A DNA stretch of 64,000 bases from Streptomyces sennicomposti (lineage in GTDB: Bacteria > Actinomycetota > Actinomycetes > Streptomycetales > Streptomycetaceae), in NCBI RefSeq assembly GCF_019890635.1, contig NZ_JAIOAB010000001.1:1-64000 (forward strand). Reading direction: 5' to 3'. Below the pieces are notes generated by a model that did not search any database, was not told the origin of the DNA, and was given only the letters and a program-made list of their open reading frames with translations. The position numbers and the translations under genes are program-made. Shown here one piece after another: positions 26,466-35,100 of the stretch; positions within the stretch are counted from its first letter, which is position 1; every line of letters begins with the position of its first letter.

Positions 26466-28933
26466 GGCTGGCGCTCGCGACCGTGCGGGCTCGTGCCGTC
26501 TCCTTCGCGGGGGCGTTCGTGGCGCTGGCGCTCGGCGTCGGCGTCATCGCCATGATGATCCTCGCCCTGTGGGCCGTCGGCACCAGCGTCAAGTCGGGGC
26601 CGCAGCGCTACGCCGACGCCCCGACCGTGGTCACCGAGCCGGTCGTCTACCGGCTGACCGACGGGGACGACGGTGATCCCAGGGAGTTCCCGATCACCCG
26701 CCCGGGCGACCTCCCGGCAGCCACCGTGACCGCGCTGGCGAAGACCGGCAGGACGGTCGAGGACCGGTCGTTCCCCGCCCGCGTCGCGGACGGCCCCGGC
26801 GACCAGGTCGGGCACGCCTGGTCGGCCGCCGCGTTCACCCCCTACGAGCTGGCCGAGGGCCGAGCCCCGCGCGCCGCCGACGAGATCGTGGTCGGCGGCG
26901 GCGACCCGTCCCTGGTGGGCGACACGGTCGGGGTCTTTGTGGCCGGCGGCGTCCGCCACTACAAGGTGGTCGGCGTCACCGAACTGGTCCGGTTCGAGAA
27001 CGCCGTGTTCTTCACCGACGCCGAGGCGAGGAGACTGTCGCCCGGCGTCCAGGCCGTCGTGGCGTACGGAGCGCCCGACCGGGTCCGTGCGGCGGCGCCC
27101 GGCACCAGCGTGCTGACCGGCGACGACCGGCTGTTCGCCGAGGTCGACCAGGAGGGCGGCCGCGAACAGCTGCTGGACGCCGAGGGCATGGCGGGCACCT
27201 CGCTGATGATCGTGGCGTTCGTCGCGGTCTTCGTCCTGGTCGCCACGTTCGCGTTCGTCGTCGACCAGCGCCGCCGCGAACTCGCCCTGTTCCGCTCCAT
27301 CGGGGCGACCCCCGGGCAGGTGCGGCGGATGGTCATCACCGAGGCGCTGCTGCTGGCCGCGTTCGCCTCCGCGGTGGGCTGTGCGATCGGCTCCCAAGGG
27401 ACCGCGCCGCTGCAGCACTTCATGATCGACCAGGGCATCGCCCCCGGCTGGTTCGAGATCGGCTTCGTCTGGCCGCCGCTGATCATCGCCTTCGCGGTCG
27501 GTCTGTTCACCGCGCTCGTCGGCACCGCCGCGGTGTCGTGGAAGGCGGGCCGGGTCAAGCCCGCCGAGGCGCTGCGCGAGGCGACCGGCAAGCGCCGGGT
27601 GCTCGCCCCCTTCCGCATCCTGACGGGTCTGGTGCTGCTCGCGCTCGGCCTGCAACAGGGCGCCTCCGCCATGAACAACCCGCTCACCGCGATGAGCATG
27701 CAGAGCTTCTTCCCGGTTCCGGTGCTGATCGTCGGCGCCTGCGCGCTGCTGACGCCGCTGCTGCTGCGCCCGGTGCTGTTCCTCGCCTCCTGGCCGCTGA
27801 GCAGGCTCGGGGCGGGAGCCATGATCGTACGAGAGGGTGTGCTGTTCGCCAGCCGCCGCACCTCGTCGGTGGCGGCGCCCGTGGTCATCGCCATCGGGCT
27901 CGGCGGCGCCCTGCTGACGGCTCCGCTCGCCGCGGGCGCCGCGGGCAACGCGGATCTCCAGGCGCAGACCAGGGCGGACTTCACCGTGGTCGCCGACGAC
28001 GGCGCGACCATCAGCCCCGCGGCCGCGCAGAAGGTGCGCGAGGTGCCGGGCGCCGAGGCCGCCGTGCTCACCTTCGGCGAACTGCGGCTGTCCGGCGAGC
28101 ACAAGCGTTACATCGGCACGCTGTCCACCTGGGCGGTGGATCCGTCGGCGCTGGCCGCCACCCAGGCCCTGAAGGTCGACTCCGGCTCGCTCGACCGGTT
28201 CGGCAGCGATCAGCTGGTGCTCGACAAGGCGACCGCCGACGAGTTCGGCATGAAGGTCGGCGACAAGGTGACGGCCGGGCTGCCCGACGGCACGACGACG
28301 AACCTGACGGTCGCGGCGCTCACCGGGGCCTCCGTGCTCGGTGAGCGCGGCTATGTGTCCGCCGATCACGCGGCCGGCGGCGAGCCGTCCAGGATCGACG
28401 TCAAGGTGGACGAGGGCGCCGACGCCGCCGCGGTGGCCGCCGCGCTGCGCAAGGCGGTGGCGGGCCAGCCCGCCGAGGTCGCGCCGATGGACGAGTACCT
28501 GGACCGCATGCGCGCCGAGAAGCAGGACCAGGCGCAGCTCGCGACCCGGATCGTGTTCGGGCTCGCCATGGGCTACGCGCTGCTCTCGCTCGCCAACACC
28601 CTGGTGATGGCGGCCCCCGGCCGGCGCAGGGAACTCGCGGGACTGAACCTGACGGGCGCCACCCGGCGCGAGACGCTCAAGTTCGTCGGCGCGGAGACCG
28701 CGGTCGCGGTGGTCGCCGGAGGCATCCTCGGCGCGATCGCCGCGGGACTGGTGATCGTCGCCCAGCGGGCCGCGCTCACCGAACTGGCCGACCACTTCGC
28801 CTTCTCCGTGCCGTGGGCGTCCATCGCCGGCATCGCCGCCGTCTGCGGGGTGGTCGCGGTGGTCGTCGCCGTCGTCGCCACCCGCTTCTTCCTGCGCGGC
28901 CGGCTGCTCGACCTGGTCGGCAAGGGCGAGTAG
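26459..28933 (+). CDS. ABC transporter permease, FtsX-like (duplicated)
   Basis: 824 residues with the FtsX-domain layout of the Actinobacterial two-repeat permeases: an N-terminal helix, an extracytoplasmic domain, then three helices around residues 240-370 (VFVLVATFAFVVDQRRRELA and FRSIGATPGQVRRMV are the diagnostic coupling segment), a middle pair near 385-435, a second extracytoplasmic domain and a final three-helix FtsX block (GRRRELAGLNLTGATRRETL). It partners the preceding ATPase by a 7-bp gene overlap. A bidirectional terminator follows. Substrate unknown; export of the cluster product is inferred from position. Confidence 0.9.
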   Translation: MVRLALATVRARAVSFAGAFVALALGVGVIAMMILALWAVGTSVKSGPQRYADAPTVVTEPVVYRLTDGDDGDPREFPITRPGDLPAATVTALAKTGRTVEDRSFPARVADGPGDQVGHAWSAAAFTPYELAEGRAPRAADEIVVGGGDPSLVGDTVGVFVAGGVRHYKVVGVTELVRFENAVFFTDAEARRLSPGVQAVVAYGAPDRVRAAAPGTSVLTGDDRLFAEVDQEGGREQLLDAEGMAGTSLMIVAFVAVFVLVATFAFVVDQRRRELALFRSIGATPGQVRRMVITEALLLAAFASAVGCAIGSQGTAPLQHFMIDQGIAPGWFEIGFVWPPLIIAFAVGLFTALVGTAAVSWKAGRVKPAEALREATGKRRVLAPFRILTGLVLLALGLQQGASAMNNPLTAMSMQSFFPVPVLIVGACALLTPLLLRPVLFLASWPLSRLGAGAMIVREGVLFASRRTSSVAAPVVIAIGLGGALLTAPLAAGAAGNADLQAQTRADFTVVADDGATISPAAAQKVREVPGAEAAVLTFGELRLSGEHKRYIGTLSTWAVDPSALAATQALKVDSGSLDRFGSDQLVLDKATADEFGMKVGDKVTAGLPDGTTTNLTVAALTGASVLGERGYVSADHAAGGEPSRIDVKVDEGADAAAVAAALRKAVAGQPAEVAPMDEYLDRMRAEKQDQAQLATRIVFGLAMGYALLSLANTLVMAAPGRRRELAGLNLTGATRRETLKFVGAETAVAVVAGGILGAIAAGLVIVAQRAALTELADHFAFSVPWASIAGIAAVCGVVAVVVAVVATRFFLRGRLLDLVGKGE

Positions 28934-28961
28934 CGCCGCGAGGGCGAGGCGGGCACACGCA

Positions 28962-28992
28962 AGGGGCGGGATCCACCGGGGATCCCGCCCCT
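28962..28992. terminator. Bidirectional terminator
   Basis: Perfect 13-bp stem AGGGGCGGGATCC / GGATCCCGCCCCT with a 5-base loop, between convergent permease and thioesterase genes. Confidence 0.85.
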
Positions 28993-29010
28993 CTCGCACG
29001 TCCGGCCGGT

Positions 29011-29733
29011 TCAGACCGCGTCCTCGACGATCCGGCAGAGCTCGTCGGTCGGATCGTCGACGAAGTAGTGGTCGCCCTTCACCTCCTCGACCGTGAAGCC
29101 GCCGATGGTGTGCGCCTTCCAGCGTTCCATCTCCTCGACGCCGCAGCCGTGGTCGGCGCTGCCGGCGATCGCGGTGACCGGGCAGGTCACCTTGGCGCCG
29201 GGCCGGGCCGCGTACGTCTCCGACATGGTGAGGTCAGCGGCCAGCGACGGCGCCGCCAACTGCCACAGGTCCGGGTCGGACACGGCCTGCCGGGCGGTGT
29301 CGCCCGCCCGCCGCGCCCAGGAGCGCAGCACGGCGTCGTCACGGAAGTCGCGTCCGCTCGGCCGGTGGTCGGCGGGCGCCCGGCGGGCGGAGACGAACAG
29401 CCGGGTCACCGGGGAGGGGAACCTCGGCAGCATCCGGCGGGCCACCTCGAAGCCGACGGTGGCGCCCAGGCTGTGCCCGAACAGGGCCGGCGGCGGGCCG
29501 TCCAGCGCGGTCAGTTCGTCCGCGATCCGGTCGGCGAGGGCCGCCAGGTCGTCGATCGGGGCCTCGGACCGCCGGTCCTGGCGGCCCGGGTACTGCACGG
29601 CCACGACCTCGATCCGGGGCGTCAACCGCTGGGCCAGCGCACGGTAGAGGCCCGCACCGCCGCCTGCGTAAGGAAGGCAGACCAGGCGGACACGGGCCTC
29701 GGGGCGCTCGATGAACGTCCGGAACCAGCTCAC
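29011..29733 (-). CDS. Type II thioesterase
   Basis: 240 residues, alpha/beta hydrolase. LPYAGGGAGLYRAL near the start, nucleophile elbow FGHSLGATVGFE (Ser near residue 96) and the late GDHYFVDD supplying the catalytic His are typical of NRPS editing thioesterases. GTG 29733 is chosen: it overlaps the upstream oxygenase stop by 4 bp (GTGA). These enzymes clear misacylated carrier domains. As no NRPS here carries a cis thioesterase, it could also take part in product release (inference). Confidence 0.93.
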   Translation of the reverse strand: MSWFRTFIERPEARVRLVCLPYAGGGAGLYRALAQRLTPRIEVVAVQYPGRQDRRSEAPIDDLAALADRIADELTALDGPPPALFGHSLGATVGFEVARRMLPRFPSPVTRLFVSARRAPADHRPSGRDFRDDAVLRSWARRAGDTARQAVSDPDLWQLAAPSLAADLTMSETYAARPGAKVTCPVTAIAGSADHGCGVEEMERWKAHTIGGFTVEEVKGDHYFVDDPTDELCRIVEDAV

Positions 29734-30674
29734 TCCAGACCTGCCGGGACCAGCGGCTCGGCCATGGCGACGGCTATCCTGCGCGGGCCGGTGAACGGCT
29801 CGCGGCCGTGCGCCGCCAGCATGTTGTCGACGAGCAGGACGTCGCCGCGCTCCCAGTCGAATCTGCGGGAGGCGGCGCGGTAGCGGTCGCGCAGGTGGGC
29901 GACGACGTCGTCGGGGATCGTGCCGCCGTCGCCGTAGTAGCTGTTGGTCGGCAGGCCGCGGTCCCCGAAGAGTTCGAGCAGGCCTTCGCGTACGTCCTCG
30001 GGCAGCGTGCTGTTGTGGAAGAACGTGATGTGGTTGAACCACACGGGCTCGCCGGTCACCGGGTGCCGGTGCACGGCCTGGCGGACGCCCTCGGTGCGCA
30101 GCACGTCGCCGTCCTCCCAGGACCAGTTCAGATCCCGGGTCTCGCAGAGCCGGGCGATCTCGGCCTTGTCCTCGGTGCCGAAGGAGATCCGCCAGTCGAC
30201 GCCGAAGCGCGGCCGGTAGTTGCGCACGACCATCCAGCCGCGCTCCTCGAACTCCGCGCGGACCGCCGGGTCGATCGACCGGTGGATCTCGCGGATGTCG
30301 GCGAGCGGGGTCGCTCCCCGGGTGAGGGGCGGCTCGACGCAGGTGAAGAAGAGGACGCCCGGCCAGGACGCCTGGTACGAGTTCTCGTTGTGCAGGAAGA
30401 TCTCCTCGTCCGGCGGGTAGTCGGTCGAGGTGTAGATGTTCCCCTTCAGTGCGGTGCGGGGGGAGGACTGCTCCGCGTACTCGAGCGGCGGCCCCGAGAA
30501 CGCCCGGACCGTCGCGTCCACCTCCCGCAGCAGATCGGGGCCCGCGGCGAAGCCGCGCAGCAGCACGGCGCCGTGCCGGGTCAGCTCGGTGCGCAGCAGG
30601 TCGCGGTGGCGGCCGGCGTACTCGGCGAGGGCCGGGCCGCCGGGGCCGCCTTGGATGACATGGGGCAGGCTCAT
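29730..30674 (-). CDS. Second SyrP/TauD-like Fe(II)/2-oxoglutarate oxygenase
   Basis: 314 residues. The iron-ligand motif is in FLHNENSYQ (HNE) and the distal His in AAHGREPFTGPRR with the 2-oxoglutarate Arg. It is clearly paralogous to the 11158 gene (shared IYTSTDYP, HPVTGEPVWFNH). Its start ATG overlaps the antiporter stop, and its stop overlaps the thioesterase start (GTGA), so the three genes are translationally coupled. A beta-hydroxylase for an NRPS-tethered amino acid is most likely; the residue is not determined. Confidence 0.87.
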   Translation of the reverse strand: MSLPHVIQGGPGGPALAEYAGRHRDLLRTELTRHGAVLLRGFAAGPDLLREVDATVRAFSGPPLEYAEQSSPRTALKGNIYTSTDYPPDEEIFLHNENSYQASWPGVLFFTCVEPPLTRGATPLADIREIHRSIDPAVRAEFEERGWMVVRNYRPRFGVDWRISFGTEDKAEIARLCETRDLNWSWEDGDVLRTEGVRQAVHRHPVTGEPVWFNHITFFHNSTLPEDVREGLLELFGDRGLPTNSYYGDGGTIPDDVVAHLRDRYRAASRRFDWERGDVLLVDNMLAAHGREPFTGPRRIAVAMAEPLVPAGLE

Positions 30675-32014
30675 GAGATCTCCGATTTCTCTTCCTTGTC
30701 GCGGACGTTGTCGAAGGTCTTGCCGAGGGGTTCGCCGAACGGTTCTCCGGCCTCCGGCCGCCAGTTGAGGCGCAGCTGTTCCTCGGCGGTGTGCTCGATC
30801 CTGTTCATGGCCATGCGCAGGAACGGCGGGGCCATCAGCGAGGTGACGACGGCGACGAGCACGATCGAGGTGTAGGCGGAGCTGTTGAGGACGCCGAGCC
30901 GCAGGCCGGCCATCGCGACGATCACCTCGATCACGCCCCGGGCGTTCATGCCGGCGGCGCAGGCCAACGCCTCCCACCGGGTCAGGCCACTGGCGAGCGC
31001 GCCGATCCCGGCGCCGGCGAACTTGCCGGCAACGGCGAGGAGCAGGATGGTCGCGGCGAACGCGGCGACCTCGGGGTCGGCCAGCGCGGTCAGGTCCATC
31101 CGCAGACCGGCCAGGGCGAAGAACAGGGGGGCCAGGACGGTCAGGACGACCGTGCGCAGCGGCGCCAGGGCCTCCGGGCGCGGCAGCACCGACGCGATCA
31201 CCACGCCGCAGACGAAGGCGCCGAACACCGCCTCCAGCCTCAGGGCCTGGGTGCCGGCCGAACCCAGCAGGATGATCACCACCGCAGGGCCGAGCACCGG
31301 GCCGCGCCGGAACACCGCGCGGGCCAGCGGCCGCAGCACGAACGCGGCGAACAGGACCACGGCGGCGATCGTGAGGGCGGAGCCGACGACGGTGCCGGTG
31401 CGCAGGCCGGTGGTGGCCATCGCGGACACCACGGACAGCATCATCCAGCCGAAGACGTCGTCGATGACGGCCGCGGTCAGCGTCAGCTGGCCGACGTTGC
31501 GGTGCAGCAGATTCATGTCGAGGAGCGTCTTGGCGATGACGGGGATGGCGCTCACGCACATGGCGACGCCGAGGAACAGCGCGACGACGGTGCGGTCCCC
31601 GCCCGGCGACAGCAGGGACAGCGGGACGACGAAGCCCGCCGCGACCCCGAGGGCGAGCGGGATCAGCAGTCCGCCGATGCTGACCCTGGCCGCGGTGGCG
31701 CCCCGTTTGCGCACCATCCGCAGGTCGAGTTCGGTGCCGGAGCAGCCGACGAGCAGCAGTACGCCGAGCAGGCCCGCGGCGTCGAGCAGATGCAGCTGCT
31801 CGGTGCTCGGGCCGTCCCAGATCCCGAGGGCGCCCAGCACCGAGGGGCCGAGCAGCACGCCGGCGCTCAGCTCCCCGACGATCGCGGGCAGGCCCACCCG
31901 CCGGGCCAGCCCGCCGAGGACGACGGCGGTGGCCAAAAGCGCGCCCGCCTGGAGGAGGAAGGACGTCACACTGTCCGCGGGAAGAGGCACCACCGGCGCC
32001 ACGGCTCTCTGCAT
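30671..32014 (-). CDS. Cation/proton antiporter (CPA2, KefB/NapA-like)
   Basis: About 447 residues, 12-13 hydrophobic segments. GVLLGPSVLGALG near residue 45, the paired-acid region AVIDDVFGWMML (DD in the fifth segment) and CVSAIPVIAKTLLDM are diagnostic of CPA2 antiporters. No C-terminal NAD-binding TrkA-N domain is present. The start is uncertain: ATG 32014 or TTG 32029; neither has a ribosome-binding site. It leads the operon antiporter-oxygenase-thioesterase and shares a divergent promoter region with the second NRPS gene. Antiporters of this kind occur in several antibiotic clusters, presumably for self-protection. Confidence 0.88.
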   Translation of the reverse strand: MQRAVAPVVPLPADSVTSFLLQAGALLATAVVLGGLARRVGLPAIVGELSAGVLLGPSVLGALGIWDGPSTEQLHLLDAAGLLGVLLLVGCSGTELDLRMVRKRGATAARVSIGGLLIPLALGVAAGFVVPLSLLSPGGDRTVVALFLGVAMCVSAIPVIAKTLLDMNLLHRNVGQLTLTAAVIDDVFGWMMLSVVSAMATTGLRTGTVVGSALTIAAVVLFAAFVLRPLARAVFRRGPVLGPAVVIILLGSAGTQALRLEAVFGAFVCGVVIASVLPRPEALAPLRTVVLTVLAPLFFALAGLRMDLTALADPEVAAFAATILLLAVAGKFAGAGIGALASGLTRWEALACAAGMNARGVIEVIVAMAGLRLGVLNSSAYTSIVLVAVVTSLMAPPFLRMAMNRIEHTAEEQLRLNWRPEAGEPFGEPLGKTFDNVRDKEEKSEIS

Positions 32015-32047
32015 GCGGCCGAGCGTCAATTCGGGGGCAATCGACCG

Positions 32048-32065
32048 TCCATATTTCTTCCATAC
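32048..32065 (-). promoter_or_regulatory. Candidate SARP-like box (TATGG type) of antiporter operon
   Basis: Minus strand GTATGGA-AGAA-ATATGGA, 7-4-7 with 11-bp period. The hexamer 8 bp on (TGCCCC) is a poor -10, so this is the weakest of the set. Confidence 0.4.
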
Positions 32066-32096
32066 CGCCCGGGCGCCGCCGGCATAACCGTTCCGC

Positions 32097-32114
32097 TATA
32101 GGCCTCTGATAGCC
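32097..32114 (+). promoter_or_regulatory. Candidate SARP box of second NRPS gene
   Basis: TATAGGC-CTCT-GATAGCC, 7-4-7 with 11-bp period. Eight bases later is CACGAT (32123-32128), then 7 bases, then ATG 32136. There is no Shine-Dalgarno. Confidence 0.75.
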
Positions 32115-32135
32115 GGGACGCGCACGATCTCGGCC

Positions 32136-35100
32136 ATGGAATACGAACTGCGGCTTCCGCTCTCCCCGGCTCAGCAGGGCGTCTGGTTCGCCCACCAGCT
32201 GGACGCCTCGGGGCAGCGCTACAACTGCGGTGAGCTCATTGACATCCGCGGTGACCTGGACCCTGAGGTCCTCAGGCAGGCCTGGGTCCGGCTGCGCGCC
32301 GAGACCGAGGTGCTGCGCGTGTCGTCGATCGGCGAGGAGAGCGAGGGCCTTAAGCAGTACGTCGTCGCGGCCTCGCCCGAACTTCCGCCGCTGATCGATC
32401 TGAGCGGTTCCCCCGATCCTCAGGAAGCCGCCCGGGAATGGACGGAAGCCGATCTGGCGAAGTCCGTCGATCTGGAAAAGGGGCCGCTCTCGCACGCGGT
32501 CGTATTCCTTCTGGGACCGGCGCGCCTGTTCTTCTATTACCGGATCCACCACATTCTCGTGGACGCCTACGCGGTGCATCTGCTGCGCAGCCGGCTCGCC
32601 GAACTGTGCGGCGCGGAACCGGGCCCCACGGGCTTCGAGCCGCTGCGGACGCTGCTCGACGAGGACGCGGCCTACCGCTCCTCGCCGCGGTTCGAGGCCG
32701 ACCGCCGCTACTGGACCGAACGCTTCGCGGACCGCCCCGAACCCGTCCTGCTGCCCGGCGTCCCCCCGGCCGGCGACCGGCCGCCGCGGCTGCGCCGGGA
32801 CCACGCGGTGCCCGCCGCGGGCCGCGCCGCGCTCGCCGAGGCCGCCCAGAGGCTCGGCACCACCTGGCAGACCCTCCTCGTCGCCGCGACCGCCGCCTAC
32901 GTGCGGCGGCTGACCGGCCTGACGGACGTGATCCTCGGCCTCCCGGTCTCCGGCCGGCGCAGCCCGCGCTCCCGGCAGGTGCCCGCGATGGCGACCGGCA
33001 CGGTCGCGCTGCGCCTGGCGGTGCCGCTGGAGGCGAGCCTCGCCGATCTGGTGCCCGTGGTGGCCGAGGAGGTCGGGGCCGCGCTGCGGCACGAGCGCTA
33101 CCGGCACGAGGACCTGTGCCGTGAGCTGGGCCTCGGCGGACGTGAGGGCGGCCTGTTCGGGCCGCTGGTGAACTTCATGCCGTACGAGCGCGACCTGGAC
33201 TTCGGCGGCGCCGCGGGCCGGGTGACCAACCTCGCCTCGGGCCCCGCCCCCGACCTCTCCGTGGCGGTCAGCGGCCGCGCCGACGGCTCGCCCGGCGCGC
33301 TGGTCTTCGACGCGAACCCCGAGCTGCACGACGCGCACGGCCTGGCCCTGCACGCCGCGCGGCTCGCCGCGTTCGTCCAGCGGGCGGCCGCCTCCCCCGG
33401 CACCCCGGTCGGCGACCTCGACCTGCTGGCCCCCTACGAGCGGGCGACGCTGCTGGTGCGGCGGGCCCCCGCCGCCGCGGACGGCGTCGACGTGCCCGGA
33501 CTCGTGGCGGCGCAGACCGCCGCGGCGCCCGCGATCGAGTGCGGGGCGCAGACCCTGACCTACGGCGAACTGAACGCCCGCGCCGACGCGTTGGCCGCGT
33601 CGCTGCGCGCCCGGGGCGCGGGTCCCGGCACCCACGTCGCCCTCCTGATGCCGCGCACCCCCGCTCTCGTCGTCGCGATGCTCGCCTGCCTGCGCGTCGG
33701 CGCCGCCTACCTCCCGGTCGACCCCGGCTACCCGCGGGAGCGGATCGACCATCTCCTGTCGGACGCCGCCCCCGTGTGCGTCCTCACCGAGGAGGGCCGG
33801 CCCGCCCCGGCGGACGCCGAGTTCGCCGCCCCCGACCCGGACACGGCCGCGTACGTCATCTACACCTCCGGCTCGACCGGTCGGCCCAAGGGCGTCGTCG
33901 TCCCGCACGGGGCGCTCGCCAACCTGGCTCTCGACCACGTCGAGCGGTTCGGGCTCGGTCCGGGCGGCCGCGTGCTGCAGTACCTCTCGCCGGGCTTCGA
34001 CGCCGCGGGCGGCGACATCTGGCCGGCGCTGGTGTCCGGTGCCACGCTCGTGCTCGCGCCGGACGCCTCGGCGCTCGCCCCCGACGACCTCGCGGTGCTG
34101 CTGCGGGACGCGCGCATCACGCATCTGGCGCTGCCGACCGCGATCCTGGCCGGGCTGCCGGTGCTCGAACTGCCCGACCTGGCGGTGCTGATCGTCGGCG
34201 GCGAGGCCGTCGACGAGGCGCTCGTCGCCGCCTGGTCGCGCGGACGCCGCATGTTCAACATGTACGGCCCGACCGAGACGACCGTGGCGGCGACCGGAAG
34301 CCACCCGCTGCGCGGTCGGGGCCGCCCGCCCATCGGCCGCCCGATCGCGGGCGCCCGGGTGTACGTGCTCGACGAGCGGCTCGCGCCGGTGCCCACCGGC
34401 TGCCCCGGCGAGCTGTACATCGCCGGGGCCGGCGTCGCCCGCGGCTACCACGACCGCCCCGGGCTCACCGCGGAGAGGTTCCTGCCCTGCCCCTTCGGCC
34501 CGCCCGGCGACCGGATGTACCGCACCGGGGACCGCGGCAGGTGGCGTCCGGACGGCCAGCTGGAGTACCTGGGCCGCGACGACGGGCAGTTCAAGCTGCG
34601 CGGCGTGCGGATCGAGGCCGGCGAGGTCGAGGCCGTGCTCGGGCGCCACCCAGCGGTCCGCGCGGCGGCCGTGGCGATCCGCGAGGACCGCCCCGGGGCC
34701 CGGCGCCTGGTCGGCTATCTGACCGCGGCCGGTGAGCTGGACCCCGCCGAGGTCAAGGAACTCGCCCGGCGCGCCCTGCCCGAGGCCATGGTGCCTTCGG
34801 CGCTCGTCGTCCTCGACGAGTTCCCGCTGACCCCGCACGGCAAGGTCGACCACCGCGCGCTGCCCGCACCGCCCGAGGAGCGGGAGGAGCCGGACCTGCC
34901 GCGCTCCCCGCTGGAGCGGACGCTGTGCGCGCTCTTCGCCGAGGTGCTCGGCCTCGAACAGATCGGCATCCAGGCCTCGTTCTTCGACCGCGGCGGCGAC
35001 AGCATCATGGCGCTGCAACTGGTCAGCCGCGCCCGCCGGGCCGGCATCGAGGTCACCTCGCGCGAGGTGTTCCTGCACCCGACCGTGGCCGCCCTGGCCG

